Shown here piece after piece: positions 25,830 through 35,261 of a stretch of DNA of 36,808 bases. This DNA is from Rubrivivax sp. (GTDB taxonomy: Bacteria; Pseudomonadota; Gammaproteobacteria; Burkholderiales; Burkholderiaceae_C), in the NCBI GenBank assembly GCA_027487585.1, contig JAIYDH010000033.1, positions 1 through 36,808 of the forward strand, in the 5' to 3' direction. The notes beneath the pieces were generated by a model, which saw only the letters and a list, made by a program, of their open reading frames with translations, did not search any database and was not told the origin of the DNA. The position numbers were made by a program, and so were the translations under genes. Within the stretch, counting starts at the first letter, position 1. Each line of letters starts with the position of its first letter.

Positions 25830-25871
25830 AATGACCGACCCGAAATGACCGACCCGACATGACCGACCCGA
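25830..25871 (+). repeat. Three 14-bp tandem repeats, each carrying an ATG, at a GT2 start
   Basis: The unit is one variable base followed by ATGACCGACCCGA, present at 25830-25843, 25844-25857 and 25858-25871. Because 14 is not a multiple of three, the three ATGs (25831, 25845, 25859) lie in three frames. Frames one and two end after five codons at a TGA overlapping the next ATG (ATGA). Only the third opens the glycosyltransferase gene. Confidence 0.85.
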
Positions 25872-26791
25872 CCTCGAATGCCCTCTCTGCGACGCCGCCC
25901 GACGGCGCTGCCGTGCAGGCCGATGCCGTGCTGGCCGTGGTCGTGACCTACCACCCGCCGCCTGAACTCGCCGACCACCTGCGGGCCATCAGCCGCCAGG
26001 TCGGTGCGCTGGTGGTGGTGGACAACGGCTCGCCAGACTGGCAGCGCACCGAGGCACTGTGCGCCGACATGGGCGCGAGCTTCATCCGCAACCTGCGCAA
26101 CGAAGGCATCGCGCGGGCGCTGAACCAAGGCGCCGAGCAGGCGCAGGCCGGCGGGTACCGGTGGCTGGCGATGTTCGACCAGGACAGCTCGCTGCCCGAC
26201 GGCACGATCACGGCGCTGGTGGCGCTGGCGGCGCACCACCCGCACGCCGAGCGGGTGGGCATCGTCGCCACGAGCTTCCGCGACCGCCACCTGGGCCGGA
26301 GTTACCACGACCCCGCCAACACGCTGGTCGACGGTCCCGACTGGCGCGAAGTGCGCACGCTCATCACCTCGGGCAGCCTGGTGTGTGTCGACACCTTCAC
26401 TCGCGTGGGCGGATTCGACGAACGCCTGTTCATCGACTTCGTCGACCACGAACACTGCCTGCGCCTGCGCCGCGCAGGCTGGCTGCTGGTGCAGAGCAAG
26501 AACATCTTTCTCGACCATGCCATCGGCCGGCTGAGCGCGCATCGCTTCCTGGGGCGCACCGTTCACTGCTCCAACCACTCGCCGGCACGCCGCTACTACA
26601 TCACGCGCAACCAGCTGGAGTACTACCGGCGCTGCCTGTTCCATGAGCCCTATCAGGCTCTCTGGGGCGTCTCCAATCTGGTGATGCGCAGCGTGCTGGT
26701 CGTCCTGTACGAAGAGCACAGGCCCGCCAAGGCGCGCGCCATTCTTCGCGGCCTGTGGCACTTCGCCATCCGGCGCTTCGGCGCTCTGTAG
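25859..26791 (+). CDS. Rhamnosyltransferase-like glycosyltransferase family 2
   Basis: GT-A transferase of 310 residues, similar in layout to RfbF-type rhamnosyltransferases. Visible: VLAVVVTYHPPPELADHL (first strand), LVVVDNGSPDW, RNEGIARALNQGAEQA, WLAMFDQDSSLP (the DQD metal motif near residue 105), TSGSLVCVDTFTRVGGFDE, FIDFVDHEHCLRLRRAG and ARRYYITRNQLEYYRR. It stands alone on the plus strand between two minus-strand operons, divergent from the ExoA-like GT2 (157 bases apart) and convergent with a methyltransferase. The start lies on the third of three tandem 14-bp repeats, so upstream mini-ORFs may tune its translation. The sugar is an inference from family. Confidence 0.87.
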   Translation: MTDPTSNALSATPPDGAAVQADAVLAVVVTYHPPPELADHLRAISRQVGALVVVDNGSPDWQRTEALCADMGASFIRNLRNEGIARALNQGAEQAQAGGYRWLAMFDQDSSLPDGTITALVALAAHHPHAERVGIVATSFRDRHLGRSYHDPANTLVDGPDWREVRTLITSGSLVCVDTFTRVGGFDERLFIDFVDHEHCLRLRRAGWLLVQSKNIFLDHAIGRLSAHRFLGRTVHCSNHSPARRYYITRNQLEYYRRCLFHEPYQALWGVSNLVMRSVLVVLYEEHRPAKARAILRGLWHFAIRRFGAL

Positions 26792-26822
26792 GCGGCGCCG
26801 AATCCGCGGCTTGCGCCCGCCC

Positions 26823-27608
26823 TCAACTGGGGGTGCGCCCGAGGTAGAAGAAGTCCGAGGCCGAGCTGTCCTGGCGGATCGGGACCAGGCCGACATGGGC
26901 CGTCATCTGCGCGATCAGCGCCGCATCGAAGATGTGGTGATGCAGGCCCCGGTGCACGAGGTTGTCGCGCGAGCGGCGCGTGAAGTTCTCGCGTCCGCCG
27001 GCCCAGGGGTCGCGGTCCAGGTCGTGCAACGCCAGCACCTCGTCGAGGTGGGTGAGATCGTCTTCGCCCACGCCTTGGATGTCGTCGTCGAGCAGATGCT
27101 CGAAGCGCGTCACCGGACGGCGATGATCGAAGTTCGCCTGCGGGTTGGGCAGCACCAGCAGGAACACGCCACCCGGCTCGAGCACCCGCATCCACTCGCG
27201 CAGCGCCTTCAGCGGGTTGGCGACGTGCTCCAGGCAGTTCGAGGACAACAGGAACTGGTAGCGGCCGCTCTCGATGCCCTCCAGCTGCGTCGCCTCGGCG
27301 ATGTATTGCCGCCCGCTGCGGCCGCGGTCAAACTCGAAGCGGCCGCCGGCGGTGATCTCGCCCTCCCACATCGTCGACGTCGAGAAGTTCACGCCGTCCA
27401 GCGCGGCCACCACGGGGTACACCGGCAGCACGTCGCGGAACAACGGGCTGGGGCCGCCAACCTCGAGGCCCGACTTGCCGGCCAGTGCCTGCCGGTAGAC
27501 GGCGTGGCTCGGCAGCCGGTTCAGGCGCCGCCGCAGCCTGCGCAGCGCCAGCAGGGCCGGCTCAGGCACAAAACGCTTGAGGGTCTGCCGCAGCGTGTGC
27601 TCGCTCAT
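26823..27608 (-). CDS. Class I SAM-dependent methyltransferase
   Basis: Methyltransferase domain protein of 261 residues, probably O-methylating a sugar or glycan terminus; last gene of the minus-strand assembly block. Visible: a basic N-terminal segment, GLEVGGPSPLF (SAM motif I variant), FLLSSNCLEHVANPLKALRE (motif II/III region, with the Cys-Leu-Glu-His signature of Methyltransf_11) and VLEPGGVFLLVLPNP. A His-rich stretch, GLHHHIFD, near the C-terminus is common in this subfamily. It is 69 bases after the next methyltransferase and faces the end of the plus-strand GT2 with a 31-base gap. Target position unknown. Confidence 0.83.
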   Translation of the reverse strand: MSEHTLRQTLKRFVPEPALLALRRLRRRLNRLPSHAVYRQALAGKSGLEVGGPSPLFRDVLPVYPVVAALDGVNFSTSTMWEGEITAGGRFEFDRGRSGRQYIAEATQLEGIESGRYQFLLSSNCLEHVANPLKALREWMRVLEPGGVFLLVLPNPQANFDHRRPVTRFEHLLDDDIQGVGEDDLTHLDEVLALHDLDRDPWAGGRENFTRRSRDNLVHRGLHHHIFDAALIAQMTAHVGLVPIRQDSSASDFFYLGRTPS

Positions 27609-27677
27609 GGGGTGTGCCTTGCCAAAGAATTCAGGGTCGATCGTCTTGCGTGCCTGGGGCCTGGGGCCTGCATGTGC

Positions 27678-28691
27678 CTATCGGCTTGCCGCCAGGTAAA
27701 GGAACTCGCGCCGCCGCGGGCGCAGCCAGCCCAGCAGGGCCAGCCGCCAGACCGCACGACGCAAGGCCTTCGGCAACGGCGGGGGCGCGTCGTGCGGCGG
27801 CAGGCCCGATGCAAGCGCATGGCTGGAGCGCGCCAGCATGAAGGGCTCCGGCCACTGCGATGGCAGACGGTGCGGGGTTGCGAAGCCCGCTTGCTGAAGA
27901 AGCTGCCGCAGACCCGGCTCGTTGAAGAGCACCAGGTGGCGCGGGGTTTCGAGCCCACGCCAATGGCGGCCGAACAGCGCGTGTCCCCCGCTGTCGATGT
28001 TGGGCGTGGCGATCCACAGGCGCCCGCCGGGTTTCAGCAGCCGATGGCAATCGGCCAGCGCCGCGACGGGGTCGTGCAGGTGCTCGATCACATGGCTGAG
28101 CGTGATGAGGTCAAAACACGCGGCCTGGCCGTCGTAGGCCTCCAAACCGCCGTGGCGGATGAGCAGGCCCCGGCCTTGGCCCACCTCCGCGGCCCGCGGA
28201 TCGGGGTCGACGCCCTCGACCCGCCATCCGCAGGCCTGCGCCTGCAGCAGGAAGCCCCCGTCGCCGCACCCCACATCCAGCAGCCTGCGGCCGCGGCCGG
28301 GGCCTGGCAGATGGCGATAGCGCACGTCGATGATGTGGCGGTAGGGCAGCAGCAGCGAGTACACCCAGGCGCCGGCCCTGGACGGCATTCGATCGGCGCC
28401 ATAGCGCCGCTGCAGATAGGCATCTTCCAGGCGCTGCCGGATGCAGCCGCGCCATGACAGGGGCGCACGCGGCGGCGCGCTCGCATGGGTGTAGTAGCGC
28501 TCGTAGGCCTGCCCGATGGTGGCGCGGTCCGGACGGGGGTCGAGATAGGCACACCCACAGGCGGCACAGCGCCACAGGTTCCAGGCGCCGGTGACCGCGC
28601 GGAAGGTGTCGTCGGCCAAGTCGGCGTGCAGCAGCGTTCGCGTGGTGGCGTTGCACACGGGGCAGCCGCCCAGCGCTTCATCTTGGATCAC
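27678..28691 (-). CDS. Class I SAM methyltransferase with N-terminal zinc-ribbon
   Basis: Predicted sugar methyltransferase of 337 residues from a GTG at 28691 that overlaps the flippase stop (GTGA). N-terminal Cys pairs GGCPVC and CAACGC (within about 45 residues) form a likely structural zinc site, seen in some sugar C- and O-methyltransferases. The SAM domain shows RRLLDVGCGDGGFLLQAQA (motif I), VEGVDPDPRA, FDLITLSHVIEHLHDPVAAL and LLKPGGRLWIATPN. The C-terminal about 90 residues carry GRHWRGLETPRHLVLF, common in Methyltransf_23-type proteins. Context suggests modification of the lipid-linked glycan before flipping; substrate not known. Confidence 0.85.
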   Translation of the reverse strand: MIQDEALGGCPVCNATTRTLLHADLADDTFRAVTGAWNLWRCAACGCAYLDPRPDRATIGQAYERYYTHASAPPRAPLSWRGCIRQRLEDAYLQRRYGADRMPSRAGAWVYSLLLPYRHIIDVRYRHLPGPGRGRRLLDVGCGDGGFLLQAQACGWRVEGVDPDPRAAEVGQGRGLLIRHGGLEAYDGQAACFDLITLSHVIEHLHDPVAALADCHRLLKPGGRLWIATPNIDSGGHALFGRHWRGLETPRHLVLFNEPGLRQLLQQAGFATPHRLPSQWPEPFMLARSSHALASGLPPHDAPPPLPKALRRAVWRLALLGWLRPRRREFLYLAASR

Positions 28692-30157
28692 GAGGCGCGC
28701 TCCCTCTGCACCAGTCGGCGCAAGTAGGGCCACAACACCCAGCCGGCGTAGGCCCAGGCCAGCGCGAGCGCGGCCAGGCGCGCTGGGGCCGAATCGAGCA
28801 TGGCACAGCCGGCCAAGGCAGCAAGGCCGACGAGCAGCCACAGGCTGTCGGTCCGCACCTGGGGCGCCAAGGGCGCGTGCACATGGCGGGCCAGCAGGTT
28901 CATCAGCAGGGTGTCCACCAGCACGCGCGCCACCCACGCGGCCGCGGTACCGGCAATGCCCCAGGCCTGTGTCCACCAGGCCAGCAGCGCCAGGTAGGGC
29001 AGCAGTTCGGCGAGGTGGGCCTTGGCGATCAAGTCCGCGCGCCCGGCGCTCTGCAAGAAGGTGAAGGGCGTGTGCGCCAGCACGTTGACCCACACCCCGA
29101 CGGCCAGCCAGCGGGCGACGGGTGCCGCCTGCCGGGCGAAGTCGCCATCGATCCAGGCCGCCAGCAGTTCTTCGGCGAACAGCACGAAGACCAGGCAGAC
29201 GGCGAACAAGGCATGACGCAGCACCGTGGCCGCATCGGCGTACAAGGCGCGCGCGCGCCCGGGGTCACTGACGTAGGCCGTGGCCAGCGCCGGAAACAAC
29301 ACGCCGAGCAGGACGCCGGGAATGAAGTTCAGCTTGCCCAGCACCTCGTAGGGCGTGACGTACCACGCCACCGCCGCCGTGCCCAGCAGCGCGCCGACCA
29401 GGAAGCGGTCGAGGTAGGTCATCAGCGGCCCCACCACGTTGGTGATGGTCATCCAGCCGCCATGGCCCAGCAGCTGCCGCGACAAGGCGGCCTCGGGCCG
29501 GGCGGGCCGCATCAGGCCGCGTCGAAGCAGGCCCAGCCGCCATGCGAACACCAGCACGGCCAGGCCGCGCGCGCCCAGCATCAGCACGCTGATCCAGACC
29601 AGGCTGGGCGAGATCAGCAAGGTCAGCAGCGGCCCGAGCGTGGTCACCAGGCTCAGCGGCAGCCGCACCATCGTCATGACATCGAACCGCTGCAGCGCCA
29701 TCAGCACGCCCGTCAGCGCCGAGGTCACGAAGACCATCGGCAAGCCAAAGGCGAGCACGCGGAACGCCGTCACCGCCTCGGGCGCCAAGGCCGGCGGCGT
29801 GCCGAGCCCCGACACGAGGTAAGGCGCCGAGAACCACAGCACCACCGACGCCAGACAACCCAGCCCCAGCAGCCACCACAGCGCCGTCCACAGCAAGGGG
29901 TTGAGGTCGTGGTCGGCTTCGCGGCCCAAGCGCTCGGCCACGATCAGCGTGAGCGCCCGCCCGAGCCCCAGGTCGAACAGGCTGGCATAGCCCACCAGCG
30001 CCCACACGATGGTGAGCAAGCCGAAACGATCCGGCCCCAGGCCCTTGATCAGCAAAGGCACTGCCAGCACAGCCGCAGCCAGCGGCAGCAAGGTGCCCAC
30101 GGCGTTCCAGGCCAGGGAGCGCTTCAGCACCCGCGCACTGAGCAGGTCTTGCGTCAC
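28688..30157 (-). CDS. Wzx-like oligosaccharide flippase (second of two)
   Basis: MOP-family membrane protein of 489 residues with about 12-14 hydrophobic segments. It begins KRSLAWNAVGTLLPLAAAVL, followed by GPDRFGLLTIVWALVGYASL and FDLGLGRALTLIVAERLG, typical Wzx N-terminal signatures. TYLDRFLVGALLGTAAVAWY matches the central region of flippases. The GTG start overlaps the GT4 stop by four bases and its end overlaps the methyltransferase start by four, so it is part of a coupled operon. It is clearly different in sequence from the flippase at 9331-10845, implying a second lipid-linked substrate or a merged locus. Confidence 0.87.
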   Translation of the reverse strand: MTQDLLSARVLKRSLAWNAVGTLLPLAAAVLAVPLLIKGLGPDRFGLLTIVWALVGYASLFDLGLGRALTLIVAERLGREADHDLNPLLWTALWWLLGLGCLASVVLWFSAPYLVSGLGTPPALAPEAVTAFRVLAFGLPMVFVTSALTGVLMALQRFDVMTMVRLPLSLVTTLGPLLTLLISPSLVWISVLMLGARGLAVLVFAWRLGLLRRGLMRPARPEAALSRQLLGHGGWMTITNVVGPLMTYLDRFLVGALLGTAAVAWYVTPYEVLGKLNFIPGVLLGVLFPALATAYVSDPGRARALYADAATVLRHALFAVCLVFVLFAEELLAAWIDGDFARQAAPVARWLAVGVWVNVLAHTPFTFLQSAGRADLIAKAHLAELLPYLALLAWWTQAWGIAGTAAAWVARVLVDTLLMNLLARHVHAPLAPQVRTDSLWLLVGLAALAGCAMLDSAPARLAALALAWAYAGWVLWPYLRRLVQRERAS

Positions 30158-31287
30158 GCTGGGGGCCTGTGCGGGGATGACTGAAAGCGGGTGCGGACGG
30201 CGTTGAAGCAGGCCAGCATCTCATCGACGCTGTGCGTCCACTCGTACTGCTGCTGCACACGCGCGCGCCCGGCCTCGCCGAAGGCCCGGCGCAAGTCGGC
30301 CTCGGCCACCAGCCGCTCCAGGGCCGCGGCCAGTGCGGCGGGGTCGTCGCGCGGCACCACCAGCCCCGTCACGCCGTGCGCCACCACCTCGGGCAGGCCG
30401 CCCACATCGCTCACGACCACCGGCAGCGCGCAGGCCGAGGCCTCGAGCACAGCGACGCCGAAGCTCTCGCTGTCGAGGCGGCTCGCGGCGACGTAGATGT
30501 CCATCTGGTGCAAGCAGTGCGGCACCTCGGCGTGCGGCACCGGCCCGGCGAAGCGCACCTGGGCGTCGATGCCCAGTGCGCGCGCCAGCGCCTCGAGTTC
30601 GGCCCGCTGCGGCCCGCCGCCCACGATCAGCAGCGACAGCGCCCGCGGGCCTGCGGCCTGCAGCCGTGCGAAGGCCCGCAGCAGCACGTCGATGCCGTAC
30701 TTGGGCGCCAGCGTCTTGACAGTGCCGATGACCAGCGGCCCTTCGCCCCGGCCCACCGGCTGGGGCGCAAAACGCGCGGTGTCGATGCCGAAGGGCGTGA
30801 CGGCCAACTCGATCGGCCCCGGCAGCAGGCGGCGCACCTGCCGCGCCATCGCCTCGCTGGTGGACGCGATGGCATCGGCCTGGCGCAGGTTGCGGCGCAG
30901 CCACCAGCCCTTCAGGCGGCCTTCGTACGGGAAGTCGTAGACATCGCTGCCCCACACCGACAGCAGCCAGGGGCGGAACCCGGCCAGCGCCGCCGTCGTG
31001 CCGTAGCCGCTGGCGTAGTGGGCATTCAGCAGCGCCGGCTGTTCGGCGCGCAGCAGCCGCCGCAGGGCCGGCACGTTGAGAAAGTAGCCGGCCGTGCCCG
31101 TGTGCGGCAGGCTCACCACGCGCAAGCCGGCCGGCAGCCGCCAGGCCGGATCGGGGTGCTGGGTTGCGAGCACGACCTCGATGCCGCGCGCCGCCAGGGC
31201 CTCGGCCCAGCGCCGGGTGTGCACCACGCTGGCTGGCGCCAGCATCAGCAGCTTGCGCAGCGGCGGCGGCGATGCCGGGCTTGCCAT
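30154..31287 (-). CDS. Glycosyltransferase family 4 (GT-B)
   Basis: GT-B transferase of 377 residues from ATG at 31287 ([20 protein letters not shown]); longer in-frame starts lie within the upstream gene. Motifs: SVVHTRRWAEALAARGIEV, LNAHYASGYGTTAALAG, SVWGSDVYDFP, VTPFGIDTARFAP, VIGTVKTLAPKYGIDVLLRA (opening of the donor domain), and ASRLDSESFGVAVLEASACA with the conserved EX7E region, then LPVVVSDVGGLPEVV. Its start overlaps the GT2 stop by one base (TGATG) and its end overlaps the flippase start. It likely extends the repeat unit exported by this second block. Confidence 0.9.
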   Translation of the reverse strand: MASPASPPPLRKLLMLAPASVVHTRRWAEALAARGIEVVLATQHPDPAWRLPAGLRVVSLPHTGTAGYFLNVPALRRLLRAEQPALLNAHYASGYGTTAALAGFRPWLLSVWGSDVYDFPYEGRLKGWWLRRNLRQADAIASTSEAMARQVRRLLPGPIELAVTPFGIDTARFAPQPVGRGEGPLVIGTVKTLAPKYGIDVLLRAFARLQAAGPRALSLLIVGGGPQRAELEALARALGIDAQVRFAGPVPHAEVPHCLHQMDIYVAASRLDSESFGVAVLEASACALPVVVSDVGGLPEVVAHGVTGLVVPRDDPAALAAALERLVAEADLRRAFGEAGRARVQQQYEWTHSVDEMLACFNAVRTRFQSSPHRPPA

Positions 31288-32318
31288 CACCAGCGGCCCG
31301 CCATCACGGCTTCGAAATCGGCGCGCGCCACGCCATCCATCGTGGCCGCGCGGGCGAGCAGCCGGCGCGCGAAGGCGGGCAAGCCGGGCACGGGCACGGT
31401 GCCGCTGCGCCACAGCAGCCACGCGATGTAGGGCAGGTAGGCGGCGCTCCAAAGCCGCCACCGCCACGGGCCCAGGCGCAGCCGCATGTGGATGAAGCGG
31501 TTGAGGTAGTAGACGAAGGCGCGCGAGGAGTGCGAGGAACGTGCCCCGGTGCGTGTGCCCGACGCCGCATCGAAGGACGCGCTCACCTTGTGCTGCACCA
31601 CCGCCGCGGTCACGCACACGGCATGTCGGCCGTGCTCGCGCATCCACAGGCCGAGTTCGAAGTCTTCTTCGCCGAAGAAGAAGCGCTCGCTGAAACCGCC
31701 GCGGGCGCTGAACTCGGCCGTGCGAACGACGACGCAGCAACCGGTGAAGAAGCTGCAGCGGATCTCGCCCCGGCGCGCGCCCTCGGCCCGTGGCCGGCCG
31801 GCCAGGTGGTAGCGGCGCAGGCCCACGGGCCAGAGGCGGCCGCCGCAGTTCCAGATGCGGTCGCTGCCGTGCACGGTGATCATCGGCAGCGTGGCAAAGC
31901 AGCGGGCGTCGGTGGCCAGGCGCTGCACCAGCCGCTGCAAGGCCCCGTCTTCAACGACGGTGTCGTTGTTCAGAAAGCAGATGGTCTCGCAGCCGGCGCG
32001 TGTGGCCGCGTGCAGGCCGGCGTTGCAGCCGGCGGCGAAGCCCAGGTTCTCGCCGGCGGCCAGCAGCCACACCGGGGTGGCGGGCACCGGGCCCAGCGCG
32101 GCCGTGGCCAGCGTGCCGACCTCGACGCGCACACCCCAGGCCGCAAGCGCGGCCGGCAGGCGCTCGAGCGAGCCATCGGTGGAGCCGTTGTCGATGACGA
32201 TGACGCGCAGATCGGCATCTGCAGCGCCGTCCTCCGCATCAAGGCCCAGCACCGAGCGCAGGCACTCGAGCGTGTCCTCGGCGCCGTTCCAGTTGACGAT
32301 GACCACGGCGCAAGTCAC
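31287..32318 (-). CDS. Glycosyltransferase family 2 (WbbL-like)
   Basis: GT-A transferase of 343 residues from GTG at 32318, overlapping the methyltransferase stop (GTGA). It begins [20 protein letters not shown], then [45 protein letters not shown] (NND metal motif), [16 protein letters not shown] and [17 protein letters not shown], the ordered motifs of WbbL/rhamnosyltransferase-type enzymes. The last 110 residues hold a His/Lys-containing stretch and a hydrophobic segment ([15 protein letters not shown]) that may attach to the membrane. Longer frames upstream are read-through of another gene and are not used. Confidence 0.88.
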   Translation of the reverse strand: MTCAVVIVNWNGAEDTLECLRSVLGLDAEDGAADADLRVIVIDNGSTDGSLERLPAALAAWGVRVEVGTLATAALGPVPATPVWLLAAGENLGFAAGCNAGLHAATRAGCETICFLNNDTVVEDGALQRLVQRLATDARCFATLPMITVHGSDRIWNCGGRLWPVGLRRYHLAGRPRAEGARRGEIRCSFFTGCCVVVRTAEFSARGGFSERFFFGEEDFELGLWMREHGRHAVCVTAAVVQHKVSASFDAASGTRTGARSSHSSRAFVYYLNRFIHMRLRLGPWRWRLWSAAYLPYIAWLLWRSGTVPVPGLPAFARRLLARAATMDGVARADFEAVMAGRW

Positions 32319-33061
32319 GGCCCGCTCCGGCCCGCCACCATGAAGTGGCCGAGCGTGAAGCGCGACTGCGTGCGCGCCGCGATGCGCTGGCCCAGCCGCG
32401 TGTGGTCGAGCCGTGCCACGGCCGCCTGGCTGGCACGGGCCAGCGCGCCGCCGAGCACGGGCAGCGGCGCCAGGTGCTTGGCCAGCAGGTCGGCCATCAC
32501 GTGCAGGCTGCCGCCCATCGGCTGAAGCAGCAGCACCTCGAGCCCGGCTTGCTCGGCGAAGCGGCGCAGCCCGAACTCGGTGTAGCGCGCGTAGTCGTGA
32601 GGCGCCTCGTGGATGCCGTAAAGGAACGGCGTGTTCAGCAGCAGCCGCCCGCCAGGCGCCAGCACGCGCGCCATCTCGCGCCACAACACCGCCGGCTCGG
32701 CCAGGTGCTCGAGCACATCGGACAGCACGACCGTGTCGAAGCGGCCGTCGGCAAACGGCAGCGCGGCGTTGAGGTCCACCGCCGCGTCCAGATGCGGGCT
32801 GGTGTGCACGGACTGCGGCCAATCGACGCAGGTGACCTCGCTCACCCGCTCGCGGTACAGGCCGTGCAGCGGCACGCGGCCGCAGCCCAGGTCGGCGAGC
32901 CGGCCCCGGGCGTGACGCGGCAGATGCTCGGCGTACAGCGCCACCGTGAGATCGGCGATCAGGCGCGAGCCGATGCCCAGCTGCTGCGGGCTGCGCGAAC
33001 CGATCCAGCGCCCGGCGCGCTGGATGTACTTGCTTTCGGTCCACTGTTCGGGATGGCGCAT
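32315..33061 (-). CDS. Class I SAM-dependent methyltransferase
   Basis: First gene of the minus-strand block, 248 residues from ATG at 33061 ([20 protein letters not shown]). SAM-binding motifs: [17 protein letters not shown] (motif I), VTCVDWPQS (acidic end of strand two), [20 protein letters not shown] and [20 protein letters not shown], then a [18 protein letters not shown] stretch common in Methyltransf_11 glycan enzymes. The much longer open frame running back to 34792 overlaps lysS and is not real here. It starts 111 bases from divergent lysS and overlaps the GT2 by four bases. Probably methylates a glycan residue; target unknown. Confidence 0.85.
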   Translation of the reverse strand: MRHPEQWTESKYIQRAGRWIGSRSPQQLGIGSRLIADLTVALYAEHLPRHARGRLADLGCGRVPLHGLYRERVSEVTCVDWPQSVHTSPHLDAAVDLNAALPFADGRFDTVVLSDVLEHLAEPAVLWREMARVLAPGGRLLLNTPFLYGIHEAPHDYARYTEFGLRRFAEQAGLEVLLLQPMGGSLHVMADLLAKHLAPLPVLGGALARASQAAVARLDHTRLGQRIAARTQSRFTLGHFMVAGRSGP

Positions 33062-33172
33062 GCAGGGCTGGGAGCGGGGCGGCGCAGCCGCAAGCCGCTG
33101 CGGCGCGATTCTCGCCGACGCCCTTGCGCAGGTTCGGCCTCGGTAAGATCGCAGACCGCTCTCGAGAACCGC

Positions 33173-34669
33173 ATGACGACCCCCGACGACAACAGCCTGA
33201 TCGCCGAACGCCGCGCCAAGCTCGCTGCCATCCGCGCCAGCGCGGCCACCCACGGCGTGGCCTTCCCCAACGATTTCCGGCCGCAGCACCACGCCGCCGA
33301 CCTGCACCACGCCCACGACGGCGAGACCAACGAGGTGCTCGAGCCCAAAGGCATCCACGTCGTCATCGCCGGCCGACTGATGCTCAAGCGCGTCATGGGC
33401 AAGGCCGCCTTCGGCACGCTGCAAGACGGCACCGGCCGCATCCAGATCTACGTCACGCAAGACGCCGTCGGCCCCGAGGCGCTGAACGCCTTCAAGCACG
33501 GCGACCTCGGCGACATCCTCGGCTGCGAGGGCACCCTGTTCCGCACCAAGACCGGCGAACTCTCGGTGCGCGCCACCGTGCTGCGGCTGCTGGTGAAGAG
33601 CCTGCGCCCGCTGCCCGACAAGTTCCACGGCATGACCGACCAGGAACAGAAGTACCGCCAGCGCTACGTCGACCTGCTCACCGACGACACCGCGCGCGCG
33701 CGCTTCGTGGCGCGCAGCAAGGCGGTGGCCTCGATCCGCGGCTACATGGTCGAGCACGGCTTCCTCGAGGTCGAGACGCCGATGCTGCACCCCATTCCGG
33801 GCGGCGCCAACGCCAAGCCCTTCGTCACGCACCACAACGCGCTCGACCAGGAGATGTTCCTGCGCATCGCGCCCGAGCTCTACCTGAAGCGGCTGCTGGT
33901 GGGTGGCTTCGAGCGCGTGTTCGAGATCAACCGCAACTTCCGCAACGAAGGCATCTCGGTCCGCCACAACCCCGAGTTCACGATGATGGAGTTCTACGCG
34001 GCCTACTGGTCGCACGTGGAACTGATGGACTTCACCGAGGCCATCCTGCGCCACGCGGCGCGCGCCGCCACGGGCTCGGCGCGCGTGCACTACGCCGGCA
34101 AGGCCGTGCACCTGGACGAGCCGTTTGCGCGGCTGTCGGTGAAGCAGTCGCTGGTGGTGCACGCCGGCCTGAGCGAGGCCGAGGCCGGCGACGCCGCGCT
34201 GCTGCGCGCGCGCATCGTGGCTGCCGGCGAAGAGGCGCCCGCGCACTGGACGCTGGCCGAGCTGCAGTTTGGCCTCTTCGAAGCCGTGGTCGAGACGCAG
34301 CTCTGGCAGCCCACCTTCATCGTCGACTATCCGGTGGAGGTGAGCCCGCTGGCGCGCGCCTCCGACAGCGACCCGTCCATCACCGAGCGCTTCGAGCTGT
34401 TCATCACCGGCCGCGAGTTCGCCAACGGCTTTTCGGAGCTCAACGACGCCGAAGACCAGGCCGCGCGCTTTCAGGCCCAGGCCGCCAACAAGGAGGCCGG
34501 CGACGAAGAGGCGATGTACTTCGACGCCGACTTCATCCGCGCGCTCGAGTACGGCATGCCGCCCGCGGGCGGCTGCGGCATCGGCATCGACCGGCTGATG
34601 ATGCTGCTGACCGACAGCCCGAGCATCCGCGATGTGATCCTCTTCCCGGCCTTGCGGCGCGAGGGTTGA
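33173..34669 (+). CDS. lysS: Lysyl-tRNA synthetase, class II
   Basis: Charges tRNA-Lys with lysine using ATP. The 498 residues show the N-terminal OB-fold anticodon-binding domain (about 60-145: [31 protein letters not shown]), [21 protein letters not shown] in two pieces, motif 1 near [20 protein letters not shown], then [17 protein letters not shown], motif 2 ([20 protein letters not shown], about 253-272) and motif 3 ([12 protein letters not shown], 467-478). Length and motifs are normal. It is a housekeeping gene and marks the right border of the polysaccharide locus. A PNPOx-family gene follows after seven bases. Confidence 0.97.
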   Translation: MTTPDDNSLIAERRAKLAAIRASAATHGVAFPNDFRPQHHAADLHHAHDGETNEVLEPKGIHVVIAGRLMLKRVMGKAAFGTLQDGTGRIQIYVTQDAVGPEALNAFKHGDLGDILGCEGTLFRTKTGELSVRATVLRLLVKSLRPLPDKFHGMTDQEQKYRQRYVDLLTDDTARARFVARSKAVASIRGYMVEHGFLEVETPMLHPIPGGANAKPFVTHHNALDQEMFLRIAPELYLKRLLVGGFERVFEINRNFRNEGISVRHNPEFTMMEFYAAYWSHVELMDFTEAILRHAARAATGSARVHYAGKAVHLDEPFARLSVKQSLVVHAGLSEAEAGDAALLRARIVAAGEEAPAHWTLAELQFGLFEAVVETQLWQPTFIVDYPVEVSPLARASDSDPSITERFELFITGREFANGFSELNDAEDQAARFQAQAANKEAGDEEAMYFDADFIRALEYGMPPAGGCGIGIDRLMMLLTDSPSIRDVILFPALRREG

Positions 34670-34676
34670 CGCCGCC

Positions 34677-35261
34677 ATGGCCGCGCCTGAGCGTCTGCAG
34701 GAGCTGCCACAGATCGAAGCCGCGCTCTGGCGCGAGCTGTCGCGCGCGGTGCGCGACCGCCACCACGCCTGGCGCGTGGCCACGCTGGCCACCGTGGCCG
34801 CCAGCGCCGACGGCGTGCAGCCCGAGGCGCGCAGCGTGGTGCTGCGCGACTGCGACCACGACGCGCGCCGCCTGCTCGTCTACACCGACGCGCGCAGCGC
34901 CAAGGCCCAGCAGGCCGAGCGCCGGCCGCAGGGCGTGCTGGTGCTGTGGTCGGCGGCGCTGGGCTGGCAGCTGCGGCTGAACGTGGCGCTGGTGCTGCAC
35001 ACCGGCGGGCTGCAGGTGTCGTCGCGCTGGGCGCAGCTCAAGCTCACGCCGGCGGCGCAGGACTACCTCTCGCCGCTGCCGCCGGGCACGCCGCTGGCCG
35101 ACACGCCGGCCGCCCACAACCCCGCGCCCGAGCGCGACAGCCGCGGCCACTTCGCGGTGCTCGAATGCCAGGTGCAGAGCACCGACTGGCTTGAGCTGCA
35201 CCGCGAAGGCCACCGCCGCGCGCGATTCGACGGCGATGGAGCGCGCTGGATCGCGCCCTAG
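34677..35261 (+). CDS. Pyridoxamine 5'-phosphate oxidase-family flavoprotein
   Basis: Small split-barrel flavin-binding protein of 194 residues. Visible: [20 protein letters not shown] and [20 protein letters not shown], the first barrel strands, then [10 protein letters not shown] and [14 protein letters not shown], the FMN-phosphate and dimer region of the PNPOx/Alr4036-like group. The C-terminal half ([16 protein letters not shown], then [16 protein letters not shown]) is the family-specific end. It starts seven bases after lysS and likely shares its transcript. Enzymatic role is not assigned; it is not the canonical PdxH. Its stop overlaps the convergent hydratase stop by four bases. Confidence 0.8.
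   Translation: MAAPERLQELPQIEAALWRELSRAVRDRHHAWRVATLATVAASADGVQPEARSVVLRDCDHDARRLLVYTDARSAKAQQAERRPQGVLVLWSAALGWQLRLNVALVLHTGGLQVSSRWAQLKLTPAAQDYLSPLPPGTPLADTPAAHNPAPERDSRGHFAVLECQVQSTDWLELHREGHRRARFDGDGARWIAP

Noticed and set aside
27653..27670. CCTGGGG tandem repeat between two methyltransferase genes
   Set aside because: Just over two copies of a 7-mer in GC-rich DNA; no link to a start codon or promoter.
32315..34792. Single 825-codon minus-strand frame covering the methyltransferase and lysS region
   Set aside because: Only the last 248 codons match a family. The rest is the antisense of lysS, open because of high GC.
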